Shown: in pieces, positions 45,801 to 55,140 of the stretch
How the letters are laid out: each line of letters begins with the position of its first letter
How positions within the stretch are numbered: position 1 is the first letter of the stretch
Origin: Synechococcus sp. J7-Johnson
GTDB lineage: Bacteria; Cyanobacteriota; Cyanobacteriia; PCC-6307; Cyanobiaceae
Assembly: GCF_024345795.1 (NCBI RefSeq)
Contig: NZ_JAGQBU010000003.1
Location: 1 to 64,000 of the forward strand
DNA: 64,000 nt
Direction: 5' to 3'
Position numbers and translations under genes: made by a program
The notes under the pieces: model-generated
Told to the model about the DNA's origin: nothing
Database searches by the model: none
Seen by the model: the letters and a program-made list of their open reading frames with translations, nothing else

Positions 45801-46601
45801 GAGGCCTGCCTCCTCGAACTGCACCGAGGCGAAGGAGGTGGTGCAGAGCACCGCTTGCACCTCTTCGCGCCCCAGCAGGTCGGCCACACCGCGTTGCACA
45901 GCTCCATCGCGCAGGCCGCTCACCCACAGGGCTCTGGGGCAGAGTCCCCGCCGGCGCAGGGCGCTCAGGGTGGCCTCGGCCAGGGCGGTGTCGCCTGCCT
46001 GCAACAGGGCGCGGTAGAGCACCAGGCCGACCCGGGGTCCTGGATCGGCCCGCCAGTCGTGGGGGGCCGGATCGGGCAGGGGCTGGGTCAGCGGCGGCTC
46101 GGGCTGCTCCCCCACCAGCAGGGCTCCGAGGCTGAGCAGCACCCGGCGCAGGTTGGCGCGCCCCCCTTCCCGCAGGCAGCGGCCGAATGCCAGGGCCAGG
46201 GCCTGATCCACAGTGCCCAGGCCCGCCAGGTCGCTCTCGTCTTCGCTGGTGCCAGCCACCACCACCAGCTGGCGGCCTGGGCCGGTGGCCCAGCGGCGCA
46301 GCTGCTCGAGGCCATAGCTCCAGTGGCCCCGCCCCCCCAGCAGGCGCACCAGCACCAGCCGGGTGTCCCCCATGCTGGTGGCCAGATAGTGGTCAATCAC
46401 GGCGGGGTGATCCAGGGCCGCGAGATTGAGGCCGCGCACCTCCTGGTTGAGCAGGGCCGGCTCGTCGCGCAACAGGCCCGCGAGCGCGCTCAGGTCGGTG
46501 TCGGCGCTGCTGAGCAGCAACAGGGGAGCCGACGGCTGCTCCACATAGAGGGGACCATCCGTGTCGCCGGTGGCGCCGGGAACTGCCGCAAGCCGATGCA
46601 T
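42825..46601 (-). CDS. cobN: Cobaltochelatase subunit CobN
   Basis: I chose the ATG at 46601 ([20 protein letters not shown]), which gives 1258 residues; the frame is open to 46826 but there overlaps ilvE on the other strand. CobN inserts cobalt into hydrogenobyrinic acid diamide or related corrins and is homologous to the Mg-chelatase ChlH. Family segments include [60 protein letters not shown] and [20 protein letters not shown]. It is divergent from ilvE with metH next, so a cobalamin-synthesis gene sits near a cobalamin enzyme. A ChlH identity is unlikely given these segments. Confidence 0.92.
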   Translation of the reverse strand: [1258 protein letters not shown]

Positions 46602-46690
46602 CGGCCCATCCTCGGTCCTGACGGTGAGAAGATCGTGGCCCGTCCACGGTGCGGAGCCGGCCGCTCCTCCCCCTAGCCAAGCTTCTCCGC

Positions 46691-47608
46691 ATGCAGAAAT
46701 TTCTCCCCTACGCCTGGTTCCAGGGCGGATGCGTTCCGTTTGCCGAGGCCACCCTCTCGGTGGCCACCCACGCGCTGCATTACGGCACCGGCGCCTTCGG
46801 GGGGATGCGGGCCCTGCCCAACCCATCGGATCCTGGCGAAATTCTGCTGTTCCGCGCCGACCGCCACGCCCGCCGACTGAGCCAGAGCGCCCGACTGCTG
46901 CTGGCTGAACTGGAGGAGAGCACGATTCTCAGCGCCATCGACGCCTTTCTGCAGGCCAACCGTCCCACTACCCCGATCTACCTGCGGCCGTTCGTCTACA
47001 CCAGTGATCTCGGCATAGCGCCGCGTCTGCACGACATCGAGACCGACTTCCTGATCTATGGCATCGAGCTGGGCGACTACCTCTCCCCCGATGGGGTGAG
47101 CTGCCGCGTCAGCAGCTGGACCCGCCAGGAGGACCGCTCCCTGCCCCTGCGCGGCAAGATCAGCGGCGCATACATCACCAGTTCCCTGGCCAAGACGGAG
47201 GCGGTGAAAAGCGGCTTCGATGAGGCTCTGCTGCTCAACAGCCGCGGCAAGGTCAGTGAGGCCAGTGGCATGAACCTCTTCATCGTTCGCGAGGGCGTGC
47301 TGATCACCCCGGGCGTTGATCAGGACATCCTTGAGGGCATCACCCGCGCCAGCATCCTGGAGCTGGCCCGTGCCCTCGACATCCCTGTGATCGAGCGGGC
47401 GGTCGACAAAACCGAGCTGTTCGTGGCCGACGAGGTGTTCCTCAGCGGCACTGCGGCACGGGTGACCCCGGTGCGTCGGGTCGAGACCACCGATCTGCCC
47501 ACGGAGCGCCCTGTGATGGAGCTGCTGCGGGAGCGGCTCACCCAGATCACCATGGGCAAGGACCCCAGCTACGACCACTGGGTCACCCGCATCCGCCTGC
47601 GCGACTGA
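46691..47608 (+). CDS. ilvE: Branched-chain amino acid aminotransferase
   Basis: The ATG at 46691 (MQKFLPYAWFQGGCVPFAEA) gives 305 residues of fold-type IV PLP enzyme. It transaminates the keto acids of leucine, isoleucine and valine. Landmarks are ALHYGTGAFGGMRAL, the PLP Lys region KISGAYITSSLAKTEAVKSG, NSRGKVSEASGMNLFIV and VADEVFLSGTAARVTPVRRV. It ends 31 bp before the metH start on the same strand. Confidence 0.95.
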   Translation: MQKFLPYAWFQGGCVPFAEATLSVATHALHYGTGAFGGMRALPNPSDPGEILLFRADRHARRLSQSARLLLAELEESTILSAIDAFLQANRPTTPIYLRPFVYTSDLGIAPRLHDIETDFLIYGIELGDYLSPDGVSCRVSSWTRQEDRSLPLRGKISGAYITSSLAKTEAVKSGFDEALLLNSRGKVSEASGMNLFIVREGVLITPGVDQDILEGITRASILELARALDIPVIERAVDKTELFVADEVFLSGTAARVTPVRRVETTDLPTERPVMELLRERLTQITMGKDPSYDHWVTRIRLRD

Positions 47609-47616
47609 TTTCTAGA

Positions 47617-47636
47617 GTGATCGCTGGCACGATCAC
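47617..47636 (+). promoter_or_regulatory. Hairpin directly before the metH start
   Basis: GTGATCG (47617-47623), loop CTGGCA, CGATCAC (47630-47636). It ends 3 nt before the metH ATG, exactly where a ribosome site would lie, and no Shine-Dalgarno sequence is seen. In RNA it could limit initiation or end the ilvE message. No regulatory class is recognised. Confidence 0.4.
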
Positions 47637-47639
47637 GCG

Positions 47640-50600
47640 ATGACGGCACTGGTTGGCGGGGCGGCGGCGGCAAAGACAGGAACCGACAGAGTCGGGTTTC
47701 TGGAGCACCTGCACGGCCCCGACCGGCCCGTGGTTGTATTCGATGGCGCGACCGGTACCTCGCTGCAGGAGATGGACCTGAGCGCCGAGGACTTCGGTGG
47801 CGCCGCCCTCGAGGGCTGCAACGAGAACCTGGTCTTCACCCGCCCTGATGCCGTGCAGGCCGTGCACCGTCAGTTTCTTGAGGCGGGCTGCGATGTGATC
47901 GAAACCGACACCTTCGGCGCCGCTTCGATCGTGCTGGCGGAGTACGGGCTGGAGGATCAGGCCTTCGCCCTCAACCAACGGGCCGCCGAGCTGGCCCGCG
48001 AGATGGCCGATCGCTACAGCACCCCCGCCAAGCCCCGGTTCGTGGCGGGCTCCATGGGCCCCACCACGAAGTTGCCCACCCTGGGCCATATCGATTTCGA
48101 CACGATGAAGGCCTCCTTCCGTGAGCAGGCGGCGGGGCTGCTGGCGGGTGATGTCGATCTGTTCATCGTCGAGACCTGCCAGGACGTGCTGCAGATCAAG
48201 GCGGCGCTCCAGGGCTTGGAGGAGGCCTTTGAGGCCGCCGGCCAGCGTCGGCCGTTGATGGTCTCGGTCACGATGGAGACCACCGGCACGATGCTGGTGG
48301 GCTCCGACATCGCCGCAGTCGTCTCGATTCTGGAGCCCTTCCCGATCGATGTGCTGGGCCTGAACTGCGCCACCGGACCAGAGCAGATGAAGGCTCATAT
48401 CCGCTATCTGAGTGAGCACAGTCCGTTTGTGATCAGCTGCATTCCAAACGCCGGACTGCCGGAGAATGTGGGTGGAGTGGCTCACTACCGGCTTACACCC
48501 CTGGAGCTGCGGATGCAGCTGCTTCACTTCGTCGAGGATCTGGGGGTGCAGGTGATCGGTGGCTGCTGTGGCACCACCCCGAGCCATATCGCAGCACTGG
48601 CTGAACTGGCTCTGGATCTGCACCCCAGCCCCCGGCCCGTGCGGCTGCCGGAGCAACGGCTGGCGCGTCCTGCTCTGCAGTGGGAGCCGGCGGCGGCCTC
48701 GATCTACGGAATCACTCCTTATCACCAGGACAATTCGTTCCTGATCATCGGCGAACGGCTCAATGCCAGCGGCTCCAGGAAGGTGCGTGATCTGCTCAAC
48801 GCCGAAGACTGGGACGGCCTTGTGGCCCTGGCTCGCGGCCAGATCAAGGAAAATGCCCATGTGCTCGATGTCAACGTCGACTATGTCGGTCGCGACGGCG
48901 AGAAGGACATGCACGATCTTGTCAGTCGTCTTGTCACAAATGTGAATCTGCCCCTGATGCTGGATTCAACCGAGTGGCAGAAGATGGAGGCCGGCCTGAA
49001 GGTGGCTGGTGGCAAGTGCATCCTCAATTCCACCAACTACGAGGATGGCGATGAGCGCTTCTTCAAGGTGCTGGAGCTGGCCCGCCGCTATGGCGCTGGG
49101 GTGGTGGTGGGCACCATTGATGAGGAGGGAATGGCCCGCACGGCAGAGCGCAAGTTCTGCATCGCACAGCGGGCCTACCGCGATGCCGTTGAGTATGGAA
49201 TCCCGGCCCATGAAATCTTCTACGACCCCCTGGCTCTGCCCATCTCCACAGGCATCGAGGAGGACCGCCGGAATGCCGTCGCCACTATCGAGGCCATCCG
49301 CCTGATTCGCCAGAATCTGCCGGGCGTTCATGTGGTGCTGGGAGTGAGCAATGTGAGCTTCGGGCTCTCTCCAGCGGCTCGGATCGTGCTCAATTCGGTC
49401 TTCCTGCACGATTGCTGCGAGGCGGGCCTCGATGCCGCCATCGTCAGCCCCGCCAAGATTCTTCCCCTCGCCAAGATCAGTGAGGAGCATCAGCAGGTCT
49501 GCCGTGATCTGATCCTCGACCGCCGCCGTTTCGAATCGGAGGCGGCGGGAGCGATCTGCACCTATGATCCCCTCACAGTGCTCACCGGACTGTTCGAGGG
49601 GGTCAGTGCGAAGGAGGCAAGGGCATCGGGTCCGAGCCTGGCCGATCTGCCCGTGGAGGAGCGCCTGCGTCAACACATCATCGATGGTGAACGCATCGGA
49701 CTTGAGCCTGCCCTTGAGGAGGCCATGGCCAGTCACCCGCCGCTGCAGATCATCAACACCTTTCTGCTTGATGGCATGAAGGTGGTGGGGGAGCTGTTCG
49801 GCTCCGGTCAGATGCAACTCCCCTTCGTGCTTCAGAGCGCCGAAACGATGAAGGCAGCAGTGGCTTTTCTTGAGCCGCACATGGAGAAGGTAGATGGAGT
49901 GAGCAGTGCCAAGGCCAAGTTCCTGATCGCCACCGTCAAGGGCGATGTGCACGACATCGGCAAGAACCTGGTTGACATCATCCTGACCAACAACGGCTAT
50001 GAGGTTATCAACCTTGGCATCAAGCAAGGGGTAGAGGCGATCATTGAGGCCCAGCGTCTTCACCAGGCCGACTGCATCGCCATGAGCGGTCTGTTGGTGA
50101 AATCGACTGCCTTCATGAAGGACAACCTGCAGGCCTTCAATGAGGCTGGCATCACCGTTCCGGTGATCCTCGGTGGGGCGGCCCTTACCCCCCGCTTCGT
50201 GCAGAAGGACTGCCGCTCCGTTTACAACGGCCAGGTGATCTATGGCCGCGATGCCTTTGCCGACCTGCGCTTCATGGATGCGCTCTCGGAGGCCCGCAAG
50301 ACCAGCCAGTGGGATGACCGCCTTGGCTTCCTCGCCGGTGCCCCTGCCGGGCTCGGCCTGGAGGTTGAACCCGAGCCCGCGCTGGCAGCGGAACGGATCG
50401 ACACACCTGATCAGGCCACGCCTGTTGAGCCCGCAGCAGTTGGAGCTGCTGCCACTTCCGAGACAGCCGTCAATCCTGACGCCACCAGCCACCTAGAAGT
50501 CACCAGCCATCGCTCCGAGGTGGTGCCGGAGGAGCCCGCCGTCCAACCCCCCTTCCTTGGCAGTTGCCTGATTCAGGAGAGCGAGATCCCCCTCGATGAG

Positions 50601-51344
50601 GTGTTTGACTATCTGGATCGCAACGCCCTCTTCGCCGGCCAGTGGCAGCTCCGCAAGAGCCAGGAGCAGAGCCGTCAGGCCTACGAGGCGATGCTGGCTG
50701 AGAAGGCCGAGCCCGTTTTACAGAGCTGGATCGAGCGCTGCCGGCAGGAGGTCCTGCTCACCCCCCGTGTCGCCTACGGCTACTACCCCTGCGGCCGTGA
50801 AGGCAATGCCCTTGTGGTGTTCGACCCCGATGGCAGCGAGCGGGTGCTCGGGCGCTTTGAGCTGCCGCGTCAGCGGGGCGGTAATCGCTACTGCATCGCC
50901 GATTTCTTCCGCGATCTCAGTGAAGGCGGGCCCAGTGATGTGCTGCCGATGCAGGCGGTGACCATGGGCGAGCGGGCCAGTGCCTATGCCCGGGAGCTTT
51001 TCGCCGCCGATCGCTACACCGACTATCTCTACTTCCACGGGCTGGGCGTTCAGATGGCCGAGGCGCTGGCGGAGTGGACCCATGCCCGCATCCGACGGGA
51101 GCTGGGCTTTGCGGCCGAGGAACCGGCGGTCCTGCGTGATGTGCTGGCCCAGCGCTACCGCGGCAGCCGCTATTCCTTTGGCTATCCGGCCTGCCCCAAC
51201 GTGGCCGATTCCCGCCAGCAACTCACCTGGCTCGATGCCGGTCGTATCGGCTTGACCATGGATGAGAGCGACCAGCTCGATCCCGAGCAGAGCACCACCG
51301 CCCTGGTGGCGGTTCATAGCCGTGCCCGCTATTTCAGCGCCTGA
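47640..51344 (+). CDS. metH: Cobalamin-dependent methionine synthase
   Basis: The 1234-residue enzyme methylates homocysteine with 5-methyl-THF through cobalamin. Domains in order: homocysteine-binding (to about 330, with LNCATGP near 242 and [10 protein letters not shown] near 307 as zinc ligands), pterin-binding (about 360-620, [18 protein letters not shown]), cobalamin-binding cap and base (about 650-900, [15 protein letters not shown] near 768 with the axial His), then the SAM-binding activation domain (about 970-1234, [20 protein letters not shown]). A linker of about 70 residues rich in Ala, Pro, Glu and Thr separates the last two parts. The ATG at 47640 leaves a 20-residue lead before the conserved start. 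Confidence 0.97.
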   Translation: MTALVGGAAAAKTGTDRVGFLEHLHGPDRPVVVFDGATGTSLQEMDLSAEDFGGAALEGCNENLVFTRPDAVQAVHRQFLEAGCDVIETDTFGAASIVLAEYGLEDQAFALNQRAAELAREMADRYSTPAKPRFVAGSMGPTTKLPTLGHIDFDTMKASFREQAAGLLAGDVDLFIVETCQDVLQIKAALQGLEEAFEAAGQRRPLMVSVTMETTGTMLVGSDIAAVVSILEPFPIDVLGLNCATGPEQMKAHIRYLSEHSPFVISCIPNAGLPENVGGVAHYRLTPLELRMQLLHFVEDLGVQVIGGCCGTTPSHIAALAELALDLHPSPRPVRLPEQRLARPALQWEPAAASIYGITPYHQDNSFLIIGERLNASGSRKVRDLLNAEDWDGLVALARGQIKENAHVLDVNVDYVGRDGEKDMHDLVSRLVTNVNLPLMLDSTEWQKMEAGLKVAGGKCILNSTNYEDGDERFFKVLELARRYGAGVVVGTIDEEGMARTAERKFCIAQRAYRDAVEYGIPAHEIFYDPLALPISTGIEEDRRNAVATIEAIRLIRQNLPGVHVVLGVSNVSFGLSPAARIVLNSVFLHDCCEAGLDAAIVSPAKILPLAKISEEHQQVCRDLILDRRRFESEAAGAICTYDPLTVLTGLFEGVSAKEARASGPSLADLPVEERLRQHIIDGERIGLEPALEEAMASHPPLQIINTFLLDGMKVVGELFGSGQMQLPFVLQSAETMKAAVAFLEPHMEKVDGVSSAKAKFLIATVKGDVHDIGKNLVDIILTNNGYEVINLGIKQGVEAIIEAQRLHQADCIAMSGLLVKSTAFMKDNLQAFNEAGITVPVILGGAALTPRFVQKDCRSVYNGQVIYGRDAFADLRFMDALSEARKTSQWDDRLGFLAGAPAGLGLEVEPEPALAAERIDTPDQATPVEPAAVGAAATSETAVNPDATSHLEVTSHRSEVVPEEPAVQPPFLGSCLIQESEIPLDEVFDYLDRNALFAGQWQLRKSQEQSRQAYEAMLAEKAEPVLQSWIERCRQEVLLTPRVAYGYYPCGREGNALVVFDPDGSERVLGRFELPRQRGGNRYCIADFFRDLSEGGPSDVLPMQAVTMGERASAYARELFAADRYTDYLYFHGLGVQMAEALAEWTHARIRRELGFAAEEPAVLRDVLAQRYRGSRYSFGYPACPNVADSRQQLTWLDAGRIGLTMDESDQLDPEQSTTALVAVHSRARYFSA

Positions 51345-51406
51345 TTCCATCGCCGCCAGGGCTGCCGGGGCGGTGGCAGGCTGAGGTGGTTTCTGCCTGT
51401 TCTGCC

Positions 51407-51679
51407 ATGGCCATTGCCGGTCCTGATGGTGTCGATGCGGCGATCGCCGCCGGCATTGATCTCGATGGAAGCCCCATACCTGCCGAAATGCTCAGCCTTT
51501 ACAACGAGGTGATGGCGTTGGAGGCTCAGCGGGCCCGCAGCGGCGTGCGCAAGTCGATGCGCAACCGGGTGGTGAAGACCGGCTCTAAGCACCTGGACCA
51601 GGCCAGCCTCGATGCCAGGCTCAAGGCTGCAGGCTGGGAGGGCCTCAAGGCCAAGGAGATCGATTTCTTCTACGGCTGA
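51407..51679 (+). CDS. Small conserved hypothetical protein
   Basis: The ATG at 51407 (MAIAGPDGVDAAIAAGIDLD) gives 90 residues. The helical middle MLSLYNEVMALEAQRARSG is followed by a basic stretch VRKSMRNRVVKTGSKHLD and ends GLKAKEIDFFYG. There is no signal or membrane segment. I do not recognise a named family; codon use is like its neighbours, which supports a real gene. It ends 3 bp from the convergent next gene. Confidence 0.65.
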   Translation: MAIAGPDGVDAAIAAGIDLDGSPIPAEMLSLYNEVMALEAQRARSGVRKSMRNRVVKTGSKHLDQASLDARLKAAGWEGLKAKEIDFFYG

Positions 51680-51682
51680 GGC

Positions 51683-51958
51683 TCAGAGCGATTCGAGGCT
51701 GTCGATCACGTCCTGCTGGAAGGCCTCCAGAGCATCGGAGTCGCTCAGATCAATGCCCTCTCCAGCGGCGTTCTGGGTGAGTTCCTGGAAGTGGAAGGCC
51801 CCCTCCCCATGGGCGAGAAATTCCATGGCGGAAGTTTCACCGCTTTCCTTGAAGGCGTCATACAGGGCCATGAAGGCAGCGTCTTCGGCGTAATCCCAGC
51901 TCATGAAGGTGTTGAAGGCAAGGCGGAAGGGCGGCAGAAGGAGGCCTTCCAACACCAC
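51683..51958 (-). CDS. Small acidic hypothetical protein
   Basis: The GTG at 51958 gives 91 residues (MVLEGLLLPPFRLAFNTFMS); a later ATG would start at MSWDYAEDAA. The protein is acidic and helical, with ESGETSAMEFLAHGEGAFHF and the end DALEAFQQDVIDSLESL. Similar proteins occur in picocyanobacteria as far as I recall, without known function. Confidence 0.6.
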   Translation of the reverse strand: MVLEGLLLPPFRLAFNTFMSWDYAEDAAFMALYDAFKESGETSAMEFLAHGEGAFHFQELTQNAAGEGIDLSDSDALEAFQQDVIDSLESL

Positions 51959-52061
51959 AGCTCAATGAGCTTTAACGCCTGCCCCCCCGAATCCGTCAAC
52001 CTCTCCGCTGGATTTCGTGCCCGCCGCTGGTCAGACTCAGGGTTAATGCCTGGGAATTTGC

Positions 52062-52466
52062 GTGGATCAATCGTCGAGTGCCCCCAGCCCGTTGTCGCTG
52101 AATGTGCTTGGGCAGCCTCTGGTGGTCTGTGGTTGTGAGCCGATGACCGGCTGGTTCCGCGATGGCCACTGCCGCACCGATCCCTCCGACCATGGCCGGC
52201 ACACGGTCTGTTGCGTCATCACCGACCTGTTTCTGCGCTATTCCCTCTCCCAGGGCAACGACCTCAGCACCCCCAGGCCCGCCTACGGCTTTGCCGGCCT
52301 CAAAGCCGGCGACCATTGGTGTGTCTGTGCCGCCCGCTGGCTGGAGGCCCACGACGACGGTGTGGCGCCACCGGTGCGGCTGGAGGCAACTGACGCCTCC
52401 AGCCTGGAGCTGATCCCCCTGGAGCTGCTGCAGTCATTCGCCCACTCCCCCTCCCCCCAGGCCTGA
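52062..52466 (+). CDS. DUF2237 family protein
   Basis: The GTG at 52062 gives 134 residues. The family signature is clear: LNVLGQPLVVCGCEPMTGWF, RDGHCRTDPSDHGRHTVCCV, ITDLFLRYSLSQGNDLSTP and GLKAGDHWCVCAARWLEA. Conserved cysteines (CGC, CRT, VCC, CVC) suggest metal or redox roles, but none is established. It is convergent with the SDR gene, both stops lying in one palindrome. Confidence 0.9.
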   Translation: MDQSSSAPSPLSLNVLGQPLVVCGCEPMTGWFRDGHCRTDPSDHGRHTVCCVITDLFLRYSLSQGNDLSTPRPAYGFAGLKAGDHWCVCAARWLEAHDDGVAPPVRLEATDASSLELIPLELLQSFAHSPSPQA

Positions 52467-52479
52467 GGCCCCGGCCTCA
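52464..52479. repeat. Palindrome carrying both stops (DUF2237 and SDR genes)
   Basis: TGAGGCC (52464-52470), CC, GGCCTCA (52473-52479). The left TGA ends the plus-strand gene and the right TCA ends the minus-strand gene. Confidence 0.55.
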
Positions 52480-53259
52480 CCAGGGAATCGTCGTCCCGTC
52501 CCAGGCCAGGAAGCGGCCGGAGTGGGCGGGCCCCTGGGCGGCGATCACATCGAGCAGCTGGTTGGCGGCCCGCTCAGGCTTGAACAGCTGCTCCGCCGGC
52601 ACCGAGCGGCGAAAGGGTTCGGAGAGCGCCGTGGCGGTGGTGCCCGGATGCAGCAGGCTCACGCAGGCCAGGGGCAGACGGCGCTCCCATTCCAGGGCCA
52701 GACAGCGCAGCAGCTGGTTCTGGGCCGCTTTGGCGGCCCGGTAGCCATACCACCCACCCAGCTGGTTGTCGCCGATGCTGCCCACCCGGGCTGAGAGGCT
52801 GGCGAAGTGCACTGGCTCCTGGCGGGGCAGCAGGGGTTCCAGGGATCGGGCCAGTAGCGCCGGGCCATAGGCATTCACGCTGAACAGGCGCTCCAAGGAG
52901 CTGCGCTGAAGCTGCTGCAGCCGCTTCTCCGGTTGCAGGTCACCGTCGTGGAGCAGGCCGGCGGTGTTGATCACAAGCCGCAGCTGCACGTCCTCCTCCT
53001 GCAGTCGCCTGGCGCAGGCCTCAAGGCTGGAGTCGTCAGTGAGATCGAGGCCCAGAACCCGCTCGGGCGGCACCACTCTCCCCGCTGGCCACGGCCGCCG
53101 GCTGGTGGCCCACAGCCGCAGGGCAGGGGCCCGCTGCGCCAGAGCCTGGAGCAACGCCTGGCCGATGCCGCCGCCGCCCACCACCAGGGCATCCCCCCGC
53201 CAGTGGAAGAGCCCCTGGGCGCCTTCAGAGGCTCCAGCTCCCTGAGCTGGCATCGACAT
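52477..53259 (-). CDS. Short-chain dehydrogenase/reductase
   Basis: The 260-residue SDR-fold protein has the nucleotide motif DALVVGGGGIGQALLQAL, INTAGLLHDGDLQP in place of the usual NNAG, and the active site YGYRAAKAAQNQLL (Tyr-x3-Lys). The first Ser of the triad is plausibly in FASLSARVGSIGDN. This subtype resembles C-factor/CsgA-like SDRs. The substrate is unknown. It is divergent from gpsA with 37 bp between starts. Confidence 0.85.
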   Translation of the reverse strand: MSMPAQGAGASEGAQGLFHWRGDALVVGGGGIGQALLQALAQRAPALRLWATSRRPWPAGRVVPPERVLGLDLTDDSSLEACARRLQEEDVQLRLVINTAGLLHDGDLQPEKRLQQLQRSSLERLFSVNAYGPALLARSLEPLLPRQEPVHFASLSARVGSIGDNQLGGWYGYRAAKAAQNQLLRCLALEWERRLPLACVSLLHPGTTATALSEPFRRSVPAEQLFKPERAANQLLDVIAAQGPAHSGRFLAWDGTTIPW

Positions 53260-53296
53260 GGAAAGGGGCGAAAGAGGAATGTCCCATCATGGTGAG

Positions 53297-54214
53297 ATGG
53301 CACTGCGCATTGGCATCTTCGGGCAAGGCGCTTGGGGCCGAGCCCTTGGCCGGGTGTTCCAGCAGGGTGGCCACCAGCTCAGCAGCTGGTCGCGCCGCGA
53401 CGGCGGTGATCCCGCCGACCTGCTGGCGGACCAGGACGTGATCCTCTGCGCCGTCGCCATGGCCGGCGTGCCGGAGCTGTCCCAGAGGCTCTCCCCCCGG
53501 TGGCCTTCGGGGTTGCCCCTGATCAGCTGCACCAAGGGCCTGAACCTGCAGTACCACCTCACCGCTTCCCAGCTATGGCAGCGCTCGATTCCCAGCCTCT
53601 CCAGCCTGGTGCTGAGTGGCCCCAACCTGGCTGGCGAGCTCGAGATGGGGCTGCCGGCGGCCAGTGTGCTGGCTTCACGTCACTCTGATCTGGCCCAGTC
53701 GCTGCAGCAGGGCCTCAGCAGCGATCAACTGCGGCTGTACACAAACACCGATCCGATCGGCACCGAGCTCTCCGGTGCCCTCAAGAACGTCATGGCCGTG
53801 GCGGCCGGTGTCTGTGATGGGTTGGGCCTGGGAGCCAACGCCAAGGCCTCCCTGCTCACCAGGGGGCTGGCGGAGATGGGCCGCCTCAGCCAGCAGCTGG
53901 GCGGAGTTCCCGACACCCTCTATGGGCTTGCCGGGCTGGGAGATCTGCTGGCCACAGCGAACAGTCGCCTCAGCCGCAACTATCGCTTCGGTCTGCACCT
54001 GGCGGATGGACTCAGTGCCGAGGAGGCGATCCTGGCCATCGATGCCACGGTGGAGGGCCCATCAACGGCCGTCGCCGCCCTGGCCCTGGCGGAGCGGGGC
54101 GGTGCCCGCTTGCCGATCTGCGCCCAGGTTGTGGCCCTGATCGAGGGGCGCATCACACCCCATGAGGCCGTGCGCGCGCTGATGGAGCGGGATCTCAAGG
54201 CTGAGGAACGATGA
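53297..54214 (+). CDS. gpsA: Glycerol-3-phosphate dehydrogenase [NAD(P)+]
   Basis: The ATG at 53297 (MALRIGIFGQGAWGRALGRV) gives 305 residues. It reduces DHAP to sn-glycerol-3-phosphate for lipid synthesis. Landmarks are the GxGxWG fold, LISCTKGLN, LSGPNLAGELEMGLPAA, the catalytic Lys in ELSGALKNVMAVAAGVCDGL and GLAGLGDLLATANSRLSRNY. The next gene begins inside its stop (ATGA). Confidence 0.95.
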   Translation: MALRIGIFGQGAWGRALGRVFQQGGHQLSSWSRRDGGDPADLLADQDVILCAVAMAGVPELSQRLSPRWPSGLPLISCTKGLNLQYHLTASQLWQRSIPSLSSLVLSGPNLAGELEMGLPAASVLASRHSDLAQSLQQGLSSDQLRLYTNTDPIGTELSGALKNVMAVAAGVCDGLGLGANAKASLLTRGLAEMGRLSQQLGGVPDTLYGLAGLGDLLATANSRLSRNYRFGLHLADGLSAEEAILAIDATVEGPSTAVAALALAERGGARLPICAQVVALIEGRITPHEAVRALMERDLKAEER

Positions 54215-55140
54215 GCGACAGCACCCTGCCCGCCGTCCTGATCACGGCCTTCGCCGAGCGACCGCTCCAGGGCAACGGTGCCGCGGTCGTGGCTCTGGAG
54301 CAGCCAGCCCCGGCTGCCTGGATGCAGGCGGTGGCCGGCCTGCTCCGCCAGTCGGAGACGGCTTTCCTGCTGCCCCTCAGCAGCCTCGGGCCTGGGGCTG
54401 AGCCCGCGGGTGAGTGGGCCCTGCGCTGGTTCACGCCGCGCTGTGAAGTACTGCTCTGTGGCCACGCCACCCTGGCCTCCGCCCTGGCTCTCGGCCACTG
54501 GGGCCTGCTGGCGCGAGGTACCTCGATCCGCCTGCACAGCCGCTCAGGGCCGCTGCTGGTGAGCCTGAGCGAGTCCGCTGCGGGCCGTGCCCAGCTGGTG
54601 CTCCCCTCAGCAGGCCTTGAGCCCGCTCCCCTGCCCGCTGAGTTGGATCGGTTGCTGGGGGTGAAGCCGGTTCGCGGCTGGCGTTCGGCCCTGGGCTACT
54701 GGGTGGCGCTGTTGCCGCCGGAGATTGACCTGGCTGGCCTGGATGGGGACTCTCTCGCGCAGGAGCTGCGCGGAGAAGTGCGCCAGGGCCTGGTGCTGAT
54801 GCAGGCGGTGGACGCCAGCGGCCATTCCCCCACGGTGCAGGGGTTCCCGGCCGACTACCAATTGCGTTTCCTGGCACCGGGCCTCGGCATCAGCGAAGAT
54901 CCGGTCACTGGATCCGCCCATGCCCTGGTGGCCCCGTGGTGGTGTGATCAGCTGCGCCGCGAGCGGGTGGTGGGCTGGCAACCATCCCTCCAGGGCGGCG
55001 GAATGGTGTGCGAACGGCTGTCTTCAGGCATGATCCGCCTGTCGGGTTCGGGTCAACTGCTGTGGGATGGCCGCTTGAGCGCTGGTGTCGAGGCTGGAGA
55101 AGCCGAGGCCTGGAGCTGCTGTCTGCCCGGCCAGGGCTGA
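54211..55140 (+). CDS. PhzF family isomerase-like protein
   Basis: The 309 residues follow the PhzF/YddE fold: VLITAFAERPLQGNGAAVVA, LRQSETAFLLP, RWFTPRCEVLLCGHATLASA and FLAPGLGISEDPVTGSAHAL. The catalytic Glu is in the SETAF segment. Members isomerise diverse small molecules and the substrate here is unknown. It overlaps gpsA by 4 bp and the next frame opens across its stop. Confidence 0.9.
   Translation: MSDSTLPAVLITAFAERPLQGNGAAVVALEQPAPAAWMQAVAGLLRQSETAFLLPLSSLGPGAEPAGEWALRWFTPRCEVLLCGHATLASALALGHWGLLARGTSIRLHSRSGPLLVSLSESAAGRAQLVLPSAGLEPAPLPAELDRLLGVKPVRGWRSALGYWVALLPPEIDLAGLDGDSLAQELRGEVRQGLVLMQAVDASGHSPTVQGFPADYQLRFLAPGLGISEDPVTGSAHALVAPWWCDQLRRERVVGWQPSLQGGGMVCERLSSGMIRLSGSGQLLWDGRLSAGVEAGEAEAWSCCLPGQG

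Noticed and set aside
46602-47639. Cobalamin riboswitch for cobN or metH
   Set aside because: The cobN-ilvE gap is only 89 bp and the ilvE-metH gap 31 bp, too short for the aptamer, and no B12-box-like sequence was seen.
48966-50492. 508-codon open frame opposite metH
   Set aside because: It is a shadow of the conserved MetH pterin and cobalamin domains and shows no family of its own.
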